64,000 nt of DNA from Plasmopara viticola (taxonomy: Eukaryota; Oomycota; Peronosporomycetes; Peronosporales; Peronosporaceae), in contig MBPM02000024.1 of assembly GCA_001695595.3 (NCBI GenBank), positions 62,001 to 126,000 on the forward strand, read 5' to 3'. The translations under genes and the position numbers were made by a program. Below, piece after piece: positions 1 through 9,845 of the stretch (the first letter of the stretch is position 1; every line of letters begins with the position of its first letter). Below the pieces are notes generated by a model. It made no database searches and was not told the DNA's origin. It saw only the letters and a program-made list of their open reading frames with translations.

Positions 1-265
1 CGCTTCGGACAGGTGCTCTCGGGCATCTGCAGATCCCTAACGAGTCTCACCCTCGACGCGACGGTCTCCAGCACCAGGGCGCCACCTGGGCTCTTACCAA
101 GTCAGAGCTAAACAAAATAATGGAAGACCCTCACGACCTCGGTGCTGGCTGACTGCCCGCCGAACGAGATTCGACGTATGCGGACACCACTCTATGCCGT
201 GGGCTAGCCAGACTGAGTCTAGCATAACTTGGCAACATGATAACGTAATACAATACAATACAATT
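1..265 (+). mobile_element. SINE-like element, copy 1 (5' end outside window)
   Basis: First of five copies of a non-coding element of about 320 bp that ends in a short AATAC repeat tail, here at about 244-265. The others are at 4,648-4,838, 27,336-27,658, 39,749-39,810 and 40,703-41,022. The tailed 3' end, the lack of an open frame and the target-site duplications of the other copies suggest a SINE-type retroposon. The 5' part of this copy lies beyond the window edge. I could not find clear pol III A and B boxes, so a tRNA origin is not shown. Confidence 0.65.
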
Positions 266-706
266 ATAAACTTGTGAACACTCGTTCATCGGAATATTTT
301 ACCTTTCTTTCACGTCCTTTCTACGTTCTACCCTAGCGACATAAGCTTTAATTATACTTCTAGTATAATATTTAATGACACTCCTTCTAGAGTACGATTC
401 GTGGCTTATCCATATATCCATGAATAAAAATACTAAATACTAATATGCTGGCGAGCCAAAATTCGTCTTAGTTTATAATTTTTGTTGCTCGACCGAAGTT
501 ATCGCTAAAGATGTTTCGATAGCGCATCTCGGTCGCCAAGCATATGTATTGCCTTGAGTGAAAAGTATTATTAATAGTACTACTTACTAGCTTAATCCAT
601 TACTATATTCGGCAGCACTAGTAATCCTAGTACATTAGTATTAATACTATATTACCCTCTTTTCCGCACTTAGTAAAACGTGCCCGTGCCGCCAATCGCT
701 TAAGTC
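266..706. other. Upstream region of UTP14
   Basis: AT-rich non-coding stretch between the SINE-like copy and the UTP14 start. It presumably holds the UTP14 promoter and 5' leader. I see no convincing open frame, repeat or RNA gene here. Confidence 0.4.
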
Positions 707-3481
707 ATGGCTGCACGTAAAGGCAAGAAGGCTAAACGCAGAGGCTCCAAGTCTTGCACATCTACCGACGTCTTCAGTGATGACGAAGACAGAGCTTTGC
801 ATCAAGAGCGCACCATGAACGCACGGGCCGACGTGAACGAAGTGTTTGAGTACGAGGAGCCAAGATTTGATCAGCAAGACTCGGAAGTGGATGAAGACGA
901 GGCGTTTAACAGTGAGGATGAGGAGTCCTATGGCATGTTTTTCAATACGAAAAAAAGGGAGGAACAAGAAGAAGAACAAGATGGCGACCTTCTTTCGGAC
1001 CTTTTAGGTACAGCACCCGCTTCTCGTCTCTCCACTGGTAGTGATGAAGAGGAAGGTGATGACGTGGAAAAGATTAAAAGCTTGGGTAAAATGGTGGATA
1101 GTCTTGTGGAAAAGAAGAGCAAGAAGAAACTTGAAGAAATCGACGCGCAATATGCCAAAGAAGCGGCAGACGGAGAATTGACTCTGGGAGCGCTGTTGGA
1201 AGTGCAGCCACTCAAGCCGGGAGCTGAGAATGCTGAAGAAGAAGCAGGCGAGAAGACCAAGACTGGATTTGATTTAAGACACGTGCGGCAGCAGGTTCGA
1301 GACCTTGAAGGGGATGGTACGACGCTGACGTTGAGAGCAAGTTGCAACCCAGTGCAGGATGCCCGGGCGCAGCGAAAGCTCACGTACGTCGAGAAGAGCA
1401 AAGAAGTGGACGTGTTCGAGCCCGTGGTGCGTAGGAACCGAAAGAAAGAGACGCTAGATTTTCGCATACAGGCTCCCAAGCTGGAGAAGCTCACACCTGC
1501 TGTACTGGCGAACAAGTTTGTGGCTCAGACGGACATGGAGAAAAGTGTTGCGAAATTATTGCAGGCTGGTGACTTGAGCGACAGAACTGTGGCTCAGAAT
1601 GAGGAAGAGGAGCTGGCACGGAAGCACGTGTCAGTTTTAGAGGTGGCTGCACGTCAGAAAGAGATGGCGAAGCTTCGGTCGCTGCTCTTTTACGAGGAGC
1701 AAAAGAAGAAGCGCGTGAAGAAAATTAAAAGTAAACTTTTTCACAAGATTCGCAATGCACAGGACAAAAAGGCGATGGCGAAACAAAAGGAGGAGCTGCG
1801 AGCTTTGGACCCTGAATTGGCAAGAAAGCTCGACGAAGAGTTGGCAGAGAAGCGGGCGGAGGAACGACTGACGCTTAAACATCGCAATACGAGCAAATGG
1901 GTCAAGCACCAGCTCAGTCGCGGCATTCAAGCTGATGATGCAACGCGTAGTGCGATCGCTGACCAGCTGCGTCGTGGTGAAGAGCTGCGTCGTAAGATGG
2001 ACGCAGTGGATAGTGGCGACGATGACTTGGATGACGAGGATGACGAAGAGGGCGATGCGGCGTCGCGTCTTCAAAAGCGACTGGAGAAACAAGCTAATGC
2101 TTTGGTCACAGAGATTGATGAAGATTCTGCCGAGGCTAGCAAGAAGCGTGGTTTACACGGTATGAAGTTCATGCAGCGTGCAGCCGAGAAGCAGCGACAG
2201 AAGGCGCGGAGTGAGGCCGAGAAGCTGCTTCGCGAGATTCGCTCAGCTGACGGCGGTGATGGTGGTCGTGTTTTGTCGGAGGGCGAAGATTATTTGAGCT
2301 CGGGTGAAGAAAACAAGGCTTTAAAGAAAGCTAAGAAGACTAAGGTAGCAAAGAAAAAGGTGATCGTCACCGAACAAGACAGAGCTGCAGTTGCTGATGC
2401 GTTGGCCGGCGGTGCACTTCAAACAGCAACCGTAAGTATGAGTAGCGGCGTGTCGGCTCGTGCTTCAGGTGCAATCGCGGTTGATCTTGGTGAGGGTAAA
2501 AGTGGGATAGCTGTGGCTGATGGAGGAAAAAAGGAGAGCAAGATCCTTGAGCTTGGGACGAAAGCTACGAAGCACAAGACATCCGTGACCGTCGAGATCC
2601 AAGCAAAGACCGACAGTGAAGATATCGACGTGGACTCGATGGCAGAAGGTGAAGAGAATCCGTGGCTTTCCAGTGCTGCTACAAAGAGCAAGCGCAACAA
2701 GAAGAACAAAAAGAAAGGACAAGCAAACAAAGGTGCACAGGTAGACGTTGTGGCAGCGATTGAGTCTCTTGCACAAGACGCGAAGGAAACAAGCAAATAT
2801 AGTGCTATTAGTACGCTCACCAGGGACGCCAACGATGGCAAGAAGCGGAAACTCGACCAAACCAAGACCGGGCCTGGGGTTGACTCCACGGAAGGGATCA
2901 TGGCTTTGGAGAAGAATAAAAAGGTCAAGAAGGGTGCTGCTCAGGACGAGCTTGTCCGTCGCGCGTTTGAGTTTGTGGCCGACAATGAAGACGAGCTTGC
3001 TCAGGAAAAGGACCGATTGGCTGGCCAGGATGCTGATGCCAAGAAGGGCGCCGAGATTGCCAAGTTAGTGGGTATGTCAGGATGGGGCAGCTGGGCGGGT
3101 GACGGCGTCCACGTGTCAAAGCATCAGATTGCACGCGAACAAAAAGCCAAAGCCATGGCTCGCGAGGCTAAAAAGAAAGCGTTGGCTGGCCGCAAAGATG
3201 CGCGGATGGAGCGAGTGCTGATTAACGAGAAAAAGGACACGAAAGCTGCCAAGTTTACTTTGAAAGACGTGCCGTATCCTTTCACATCGCGGCAAGAGTA
3301 CGAAGCTACGATGCGCAATCCTCTCGGCAGCGATTGGAACACGTCCCAAGTGACGAACGTGTTGACCGCCCCGAAGGTCATGAAGCATGCCGGTACAGCC
3401 ATTGCTCCCCTTGTGCTTTCTAAGGAGGATCGCAAGCTGGCAAAGAAGGAACTCAGTTTGAAGCGCAGGGCCAAGTTTTAG
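707..3481 (+). CDS. UTP14: U3 snoRNP / small-subunit processome protein UTP14
   Basis: A single uninterrupted frame of 924 residues starting at the first ATG. Utp14 proteins are nucleolar components of the SSU processome; they bind pre-rRNA with the U3 snoRNP and activate the helicase Dhr1 during 18S rRNA maturation. The C-terminal third is diagnostic: a W-G-S-W-A-G block near residue 792, a run of K/R-rich helices, RKDARMERVLINEKKD near 830, then YPFTS...YE near 857 and PLG.DWNT near 870. The N-terminal half is acidic (D/E-rich runs) alternating with lysine-rich coiled-coil-like segments, as usual for the family, and the length is typical. The gene ends 90 bp from the stop of the convergent elicitin-like gene, so the 3' UTRs probably overlap. 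The long antisense frames inside it are composition artefacts. Family assignment is firm; in vivo role is by homology. Confidence 0.93.
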   Translation: MAARKGKKAKRRGSKSCTSTDVFSDDEDRALHQERTMNARADVNEVFEYEEPRFDQQDSEVDEDEAFNSEDEESYGMFFNTKKREEQEEEQDGDLLSDLLGTAPASRLSTGSDEEEGDDVEKIKSLGKMVDSLVEKKSKKKLEEIDAQYAKEAADGELTLGALLEVQPLKPGAENAEEEAGEKTKTGFDLRHVRQQVRDLEGDGTTLTLRASCNPVQDARAQRKLTYVEKSKEVDVFEPVVRRNRKKETLDFRIQAPKLEKLTPAVLANKFVAQTDMEKSVAKLLQAGDLSDRTVAQNEEEELARKHVSVLEVAARQKEMAKLRSLLFYEEQKKKRVKKIKSKLFHKIRNAQDKKAMAKQKEELRALDPELARKLDEELAEKRAEERLTLKHRNTSKWVKHQLSRGIQADDATRSAIADQLRRGEELRRKMDAVDSGDDDLDDEDDEEGDAASRLQKRLEKQANALVTEIDEDSAEASKKRGLHGMKFMQRAAEKQRQKARSEAEKLLREIRSADGGDGGRVLSEGEDYLSSGEENKALKKAKKTKVAKKKVIVTEQDRAAVADALAGGALQTATVSMSSGVSARASGAIAVDLGEGKSGIAVADGGKKESKILELGTKATKHKTSVTVEIQAKTDSEDIDVDSMAEGEENPWLSSAATKSKRNKKNKKKGQANKGAQVDVVAAIESLAQDAKETSKYSAISTLTRDANDGKKRKLDQTKTGPGVDSTEGIMALEKNKKVKKGAAQDELVRRAFEFVADNEDELAQEKDRLAGQDADAKKGAEIAKLVGMSGWGSWAGDGVHVSKHQIAREQKAKAMAREAKKKALAGRKDARMERVLINEKKDTKAAKFTLKDVPYPFTSRQEYEATMRNPLGSDWNTSQVTNVLTAPKVMKHAGTAIAPLVLSKEDRKLAKKELSLKRRAKF

Positions 3482-3570
3482 ACAATGTTACAAGATTTTA
3501 AATCGATTTATTATTTCGTTTCAAGATACAGAGGACATTCTATTTCGTTGTTATTTAATAGCTTAAAGTG

Positions 3571-4470
3571 TCATGCGATTAATAACACCAGCATCGCTAA
3601 AAACGTAGTGACTGATACGCTCGCAGCCGCAGCATCGGAGGACTCGACGCTAATAATCGTCCCGGATGCCTTTGTGGATGAGGATTTTTCCTCTTCATTC
3701 TCAGCGGCAAAAACTTGGCCAACAAAATAATTCGAAGGCGGGTTGATAAAGTTGAACGAAGGCTGTACACTGTTATTCGTCTCGTTAGAATTCACTTCTT
3801 CCGTGCCATGAATCACTCGAAAGTCATCCGTTACAGTGACCTTACTCGTGGTTATTGCCTCTCCCATGTATTTTGTAAACTCCGAGTACGCTTTCGACTT
3901 GCCATCGTACGGTTTGCCGGACGCTTTAGCGAGATTCACGTGGTGGCGCCATATCATGAGTTTGTAAAACTGGTTCGACGTCGGCGCTTTAATACCGTGC
4001 TTTAACGCCGACGAGTAATACAATACCGTTTCGCACGCAGCTCGCATCTCGAGCTCGTCGAGAGTACAAGGAGGCATCTTTAGTATTACAACAGCAACGA
4101 TAATGCTCATGCACGCGTCCGAACCCACTAATTCCGTCACGATGGCTGCGTCAGGTAAGATGCCCGTATACGGGTACAGCTTGTAGCCACTGTCGGCAAT
4201 GCACTCGGTAAACATGGCGTCGTTGGCTTTAAAGAACTTCCTGACAGTCTTGACCATGTCGTTGTTGCAATCGTAACTGTCGACCAACGCAAACGTTTTG
4301 GACCCCACCGTGGCCTCGTTGAGACTTGCTAGCTGTCTTCTCGTTTGGTCTGCACCAGACGAGACACGCTTTGCTGTGGAGGGGGCGCTGGCCTCCATCC
4401 CTTTGACGAGACTCGATAAAATCCCCAACACTGTGATGACCAGCACCAGCATATACGCGGGAGAACGCAT
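3571..4470 (-). CDS. Elicitin-like secreted protein with long C-terminal extension and GPI-anchor signal
   Basis: 299 residues from the ATG at 4470-4468; the longer frame upstream has only a TTG. Residues 1-24 form a secretion signal with a hydrophobic core (MLVLVITVLGILSSLV). An elicitin-type domain spans about 64-150, with Cys at 68, 90, 120, 135 and 146 and the hallmark CIADSGY at 90-96 followed by a proline-containing loop. Elicitins are small oomycete proteins that bind sterols or lipids and are sensed by plants. Canonical domains have six Cys in three bridges. Here the two positions that normally form one bridge (the Cys before the A-C pair, and the last Cys) both appear absent, and an extra Cys at 146 is present. 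A Ser/Thr/Asn/Glu-rich linker leads to a hydrophobic tail at 286-299, which fits GPI attachment. It is convergent with UTP14. The elicitin-like assignment is good; lipid binding is unproven. Confidence 0.82.
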   Translation of the reverse strand: MRSPAYMLVLVITVLGILSSLVKGMEASAPSTAKRVSSGADQTRRQLASLNEATVGSKTFALVDSYDCNNDMVKTVRKFFKANDAMFTECIADSGYKLYPYTGILPDAAIVTELVGSDACMSIIVAVVILKMPPCTLDELEMRAACETVLYYSSALKHGIKAPTSNQFYKLMIWRHHVNLAKASGKPYDGKSKAYSEFTKYMGEAITTSKVTVTDDFRVIHGTEEVNSNETNNSVQPSFNFINPPSNYFVGQVFAAENEEEKSSSTKASGTIISVESSDAAAASVSVTTFLAMLVLLIA

Positions 4471-4647
4471 TGCGCGATGCGAAGTGAAAATTTGCGAGTG
4501 GACTTGAACGTCGATCGTAAAGATGGGCAAGAAAGGTAGGCAGGGAGAGGCAACGAAATGAGCACTTTTTCGAGTGGCTCATTTTAGACCCGATAATTAA
4601 AGTCGCATAATTGCAGATCAAAAAATGTATGCTTGTCCAATATCGAT

Positions 4648-4838
4648 TGTATTGTATTGTATTACGTTATCGCGTTGCCAAGTTATGCACGTGCTAGGCT
4701 CAGTCTGGCTAGTCCACGGCATAGAGTGGTGTCCGCATACGTCGGATCTCGTTCGGCGGGCAGTGCAGCCAGCACCGAGGTCGTGCATTTAGCCCCCGCG
4801 CTTGGAAGGAGGGCGTCACCCCAACCTTTTCCCAGATT
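4648..4838 (-). mobile_element. SINE-like element, copy 2 (internally deleted)
   Basis: Reverse-oriented copy with its tail at the left (repeated TGTAT on the plus strand). It is flanked by an 11-bp direct repeat CCAATATCGAT at 4,637-4,647 and 4,839-4,849, the signature of target-primed insertion. Compared with the full copy at 40,703-41,022 it lacks about 130 bp of the middle. It lies just upstream of the elicitin-like gene start, in what should be that gene's promoter-proximal region. Confidence 0.8.
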
Positions 4839-4849
4839 CCAATATCGAT

Positions 4850-5160
4850 GTTGTGAAAATATGTAAGCTTTCCAACTGAGTCAATTCATTTATTTGAAAT
4901 TAAAATACGCCCACGTTGTCCACCTTTCGTACGTAAATATTACTCCGCCAATTTGATATTCTTATTAGAAATGCATCTGCTCTCCGTGTATTGCGTAGCG
5001 CTTGACGGCATATCGCTATCAACCACGCAATGCTCGCACCTGTTACTACTACAAGGTGCATCGTCGTTGCGCTTGATTATAAAAAAACATAGATGACTAA
5101 ACTCTGCGCGCTGTTCTCATCAAGAATACAGGATCCCAGCTCGTACTTCTGGTGCTTTGT
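4850..5160. other. Region upstream of the ABC transporter
   Basis: About 310 bp without a recognised gene. An ATG at 5,093 opens a 29-codon frame that is out of phase with the transporter frame and stops at about 5,182. It could be an upstream ORF, or the true N-terminus joined by a small intron or a sequencing error. No repeat is seen. Confidence 0.35.
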
Positions 5161-8100
5161 ATGCGAAACGTGCTGCATTTAGCGGGTGGACGCGTCAGGG
5201 CTTTGACTTCATATAATAAAATCAGCACTGTGCTTTTTGTGCTGCATTTGCTAGCAACGATCGCTGTGGTGGCTTGTTCCATAGGTCTAGCAGGACTTGC
5301 CATGGGACACCACTCAACAGCTTCCCTACTAATCGATGCAAGTGTCACATTGGTAACCTCGTGCTTCTACGCTATCGAGACGTGGTTTGAGTTTCTGCAA
5401 CACACCAAAGGATGCAAAATTGTCACGTTTGTGGTATTGCTGGTTGCTATAGAAGCATTGGCTTGGAGCAGTTCAATGGTGCAGTCAAAGGAATGGGTGG
5501 CATTGCTCATGCGTTGGAAAACCACAAGTTTAGTCATGGTGGCAATACTTGCGGTGCTAAGGACACTCACGCACCCAGAAAGGGACAATTCTTTGAAAAA
5601 CGATGAGCTGTTTAAACAGCGAACAAAAAAGACGGCAGACGAAAGTCCGCTGGACCGAGTCGGGTGGATCTCTCGGTTGTCTTTTCAATGGATATCTCCT
5701 TTTGTTGCATTGGGCAAAAAGCGTCGCCTTGAACTAAAAGACGTGCCAAATCTACCAATGCGTGACGCCACGTCAATCGTTGCAGCAAAGTTTAACAAGG
5801 CATTGCTTTATGAGCTTGGTACGGATCAACCATCTTTCTTACGTCTTGCTCGGCGATTATATGGCGCCGATGTGCTACGGTTCGCACTATGGGCAACGGT
5901 GAACAAAGGCATTGGAATGGCGAGTCCATTGTTGCTCAAGCTTTTTCTCGATTGGGCGGATTCGTCGACTCCATCACTCTATATGGGCTACTACCTCGCG
6001 GTAGCAATGGGCTTGAGATCGATCCTTTCGACCGTGTCTGGAACACAGTACGATCTTGCGTGGAAGAGGTTTGATCTGCGAGTACGAGCTGGATTGGAAT
6101 TAGCTATCTACACCCAGATGCTCAAGCTGTCGAGTCAAGAAAGACGCGAGGCTGGAGGACTTGGCCGCATCACGAATTTGCTGTCAGTTGATGTCGGACG
6201 CATCGTTGGGATGCCTGGCCAATTGTTTGAATTGATTTTGATCCCACTCGAGATCGTCGTCGCTCTCGTTCTACTTAGTCAAGCCGTTTCGATTGCATTC
6301 ATCGCTGGTATTGCAGCCCTCGTAGTCATGTTGCCGCTGCAAACGATTGTAGGACGGAAGATTCAAAGCGCTACGAGAGACATGATGCAGTTCCGGGATA
6401 CACGCGTCGGTCTTGCAGCTGAGAGTCTCAAGGCGATGCGGACGCTTAAGCTACTGGGATGGGTGAAGTTCCGGCTTGAGTCCATGACTCAAAATCGATC
6501 TCGAGAAATGGGAAGACTGCAAGTACGCAAGTACCTTGATGCTTGTTGCGTCTTCTTATGGGCATCTACACCCGTAATTGTACAGGTCGCTGTCTTTGCG
6601 ACGGCGATAGTGCTTGGACAAGCTATTACGGCTGCCAATGCCTTTACGACCATTGCTCTACTAGATCGCCTCATTTTTCCCATGAATTTTTTTCCATGGA
6701 TCATCAGTGGATTTCTGGAAGCAAGGGTATCAGCGCTACGAATACGAGACTTTTTATTTGACAACTCTGACTTGCGAAGGATCAACTTCAAGACGGAAAA
6801 AGTCAAGATGAGTGAGAAAGAGCAGAAAGATAATAATGTTGTGAGTATTCGGGACTCTGACTTTTGCTGGGGCTTGTTGAAAGACGCGGGTATTGAAGAC
6901 GACGATACGGATGCAGAGACACCTCTTTTAATAAACCCGTCGCTTTCATCACCATCCGGACTCAGCTCTCATCAATTCTTCTTGCGGATCAAAGATTTGC
7001 AACTACGACCAGGATCAACGTACGTCGTGTGTGGTCCAGTGGGTGCAGGTAAATCTTCCTTATTACTGGCTCTACTCGGTGAAGTACCGAGTACTTGTAG
7101 TCTTTTTGCCAGCCGATCGTTGTGTTGTTCGTACGCACCACAGATTCCATGGCTCTTTCGTGGAAGCATCAAAGCAAACGTGACAATGTCCAAAGATGAC
7201 GATGAAGGGGTCGGTGCAGCTGAAATGGATAGGGAACGATACGAGCGTGTTCTTCAAATGTGTGAGTTTGACGCGGATCTTCTCAGTGAAAAGCAGCTCA
7301 AGAACGTAGCAGAGAGTGGCGGGAACTTTAGTGGCGGTCAACGCGCTCGAATCAATCTTGCACGCGCTTTATACCAACGTGCACGTCTCTACTTATTGGA
7401 CGATCCGTTCAGCGGATTGGACGCAGCGACGGCAAGCAAAGTAGTGACCAACTGCTTTTCTTCAACCTCCAGCATCTTTCCCAAAGAGGCAGCAGTCGTG
7501 GTAGTCACACATTCGCTTCATCTATTGCCACTTTTTCCTACAGACACACAAATTATTGTAATGGAAGATGGATGTATTGTGGAACAAGGATCGTATCACG
7601 TGTTGAAGACTACACGTTCTCGTAGTCCATTCATGACGTTGCTCACAAATTCTGTAAACAAAGATCACAAGAGTGACACGGCTGAATTAACTCAAGAGAC
7701 ACGAGAGGCAAACGAGTTTGTTGGCGCCAAAGCCGATCCGAAAAAGCGGACAGACTTATTATCACGTTCCAATGACGATGAAGAAGAACGGGAAGCTGGT
7801 GCTGTCAGCTGGTACGTTTGGAAAAGTTATGCACTCAAGCTTGGCCGAACCCTCGCGATCGTTATTCTTTGGACGGTAATAGCCATGCAGATTACGCGTA
7901 ACTCACTGGATTGGTGGATTGCAGTGTATACGGATGGCAAACACACAATTTCTCCACGCAAATTTGCGTTCGTGTTGCTGTATATTGCAGGTGGAAACAT
8001 TATTGCGGTCTTTTCCCGCTCCTTTCTCTTTGCATACGGTGGTCTCCGTGCCGCTCGGGTTGCGTACAAGAAACTGGTTCAGAGCGTCTTTGCAGCTCCC

Positions 8101-9679
8101 TTGTCATTCTTTGAGCGCACGCCCACTGGACGAATACTCAACCGATTGAGTGCAGACACGTACGCCGTGGATGAATCGCTGCCATTTGTTCTGAATTTGT
8201 GTTTACGCGACGTTGCGGAGCTGCTGGGTTCACTCGTTATTCTTTTCTATGGAAACCGATTGGTCCTCGTGCTGCTGGTCCCGCTAAGTGTCTTGTACTT
8301 TTATTTGCAACGTGCGTACCGCCCGTGCTCGCGCCACCTCAAGCGATTGGATGCCGTCACTTTATCGCCACTATTGGCCATGGTTACCGATACATTGGAT
8401 GGACTAATTGTCATTCGTGCCGCACAAAAGCAAGAGCAGTATGCTCATAAGTATGGCGAGCATTTGAATCGCAATCAACGCGTCTCGTTCCTGGCTTCAA
8501 GTACAAGCGCATGGTTTGGTCTGCGTCTTGATCTACTTGGGATTTGTGTCACGTCATTCGTCGCAGTTTTTGCCGTCGTGGACTTTCAGGTAACTGGAAA
8601 GGTCAATCCCGGCAGTCTTGGCCTCACGTTGACGTACGCGCTTCCGATTGTAGGCAAAATAAATGCACTTTTAAACAGCTTTATCGACTTGGAGCGCCAA
8701 ATGATCGCAGTCGAGCGCATCAATGAGTACGCGGATCTGGAACCTGAAGAAGTTTGCGCTCAAGCTGAAAGTGATTTAAAAGCTAGCAAAGTACCGAATA
8801 CGTGGCCTGCATCAGGTCATATTGCAATCGAGGCTCTGACAATCACTTACAGACCATCCGTCCAAGACTCAGCGCAAAACAAGTCGATGTATTTCCGAAC
8901 GGCAGCTCCAGCTCTAAACGATGTGACGTGTGATATTCCTGCTGGACAAAAGGTCGGGATCTGTGGACGCACAGGTGCTGGAAAGTCGACGCTGCTCAAC
9001 GCTCTTTTTCGAACTGTTCCTTGGGAACAAGGTGGCAGCATCATGATTGACACTGTGCCACTCGACTCTCTGAGCCTCAGTGATCTAAGGTCGCGACTGA
9101 CGTATATTCCACAGGATGTCGTGCTCTTTTCGGGAACAATACGCTCGAATCTCGATCCAAGTGGAGCAATGGACGATGAGCGGCTTTGGACGGTCCTCCG
9201 CAAGTGTGGTGGACTTTCAAATACAATCGCCAAGCTCGATCGTGGTCTGGATTTCGTCGTTCAAGGTGGAGTAGAAGACCAAGTTGCAACGTTTAGTCAA
9301 GGTCAAGCTCAATTGCTTTGCATTGCAAGAGCGATGTTGCGTCCATCGAAAGTGTTGTGTATTGACGAAGCGACTGCATCACTTGACTTCGAGACGGAGC
9401 GTGCTACTTCCGAGGTTTGCAACCCTGTTTTTATTGTTTTGGGATTTGTGATTTGGTTTTAAGACTTTACCTTGGCTATAGGCGATTGCGACTGAATTTG
9501 CCACGTCGACGGTCTTAACGGTAGCCCATCGTATCCAAACGATCATGCACTGCGACTGTGTGCTGTTGTTCGATGATGGCCGTATTGCTGAACGTGGTGA
9601 CCCGAAAATACTGGCCCAAAATTCGCAATCATTGTTTTACCAGTTGGCGAAAAGCTGCGAAGTTTGTAAGGGTCTATAA
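5161..9679 (+). CDS. ABCC/MRP-type full ABC transporter (two exons)
   Basis: The model joins 5,161-9,414 and 9,482-9,679, giving about 1,483 residues. A 67-bp GT-AG intron (9,415-9,481) in phase 0 must be removed; otherwise the protein loses the H-loop of its second ATPase domain (LTVAHR, in exon 2). Order: about four N-terminal membrane spans (a short TMD0), TMD1, NBD1 with Walker A GPVGAGKSS near residue 626, signature FSGGQ near 723 and LLDDP as Walker B (Asp instead of the catalytic Glu, as usual in ABCC NBD1), then TMD2 and NBD2 with Walker A GRTGAGKST near 1,268, SQGQ signature near 1,377 and CIDEA near 1,397. This asymmetric NBD pattern is typical of MRP pumps, which export glutathione conjugates, organic anions or drugs from membranes. 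The start is uncertain: the frame also opens earlier at non-ATG codons, and 5,161 is the first in-frame ATG. The substrate cannot be inferred. Confidence 0.9.
9415..9481 (+). other. Intron of the ABC transporter gene
   Basis: Begins GTTTGC and ends CTATAG, 67 bp, phase 0. Splicing converts a terminal read-through into the conserved NBD2 ending (TEFATSTVLTVAHR region). It contains an in-frame TAA at 9,460-9,462, so retention would truncate the pump just after the second Walker B. Confidence 0.85.
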
Positions 9680-9845
9680 TACTGATAGTAATCTAACAGG
9701 AATATAATACCTTTGCGACGATTACTACAGAATTCCACTCTAAAAGCTTATTTTTGTATATGATGTGTATCACTTCAGTTACAATTGCCTCGCTACCAGC
9801 CATTGTCAACCGTTGTTGCTCTTTTTTCATCGAACAGAACTCGCA

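Noticed and set aside
928..1515. 195-codon minus-strand frame inside UTP14
   Set aside because: Ser/Phe-rich antisense of an acidic/lysine-rich coding region; no motif and no family resemblance.
3571..4470. RXLR host-targeting motif (RRQL / RQLA) after the elicitin-like signal peptide
   Set aside because: It lacks the final Arg and any EER, and the protein has an elicitin domain and a GPI signal instead, which fits cell-surface retention.
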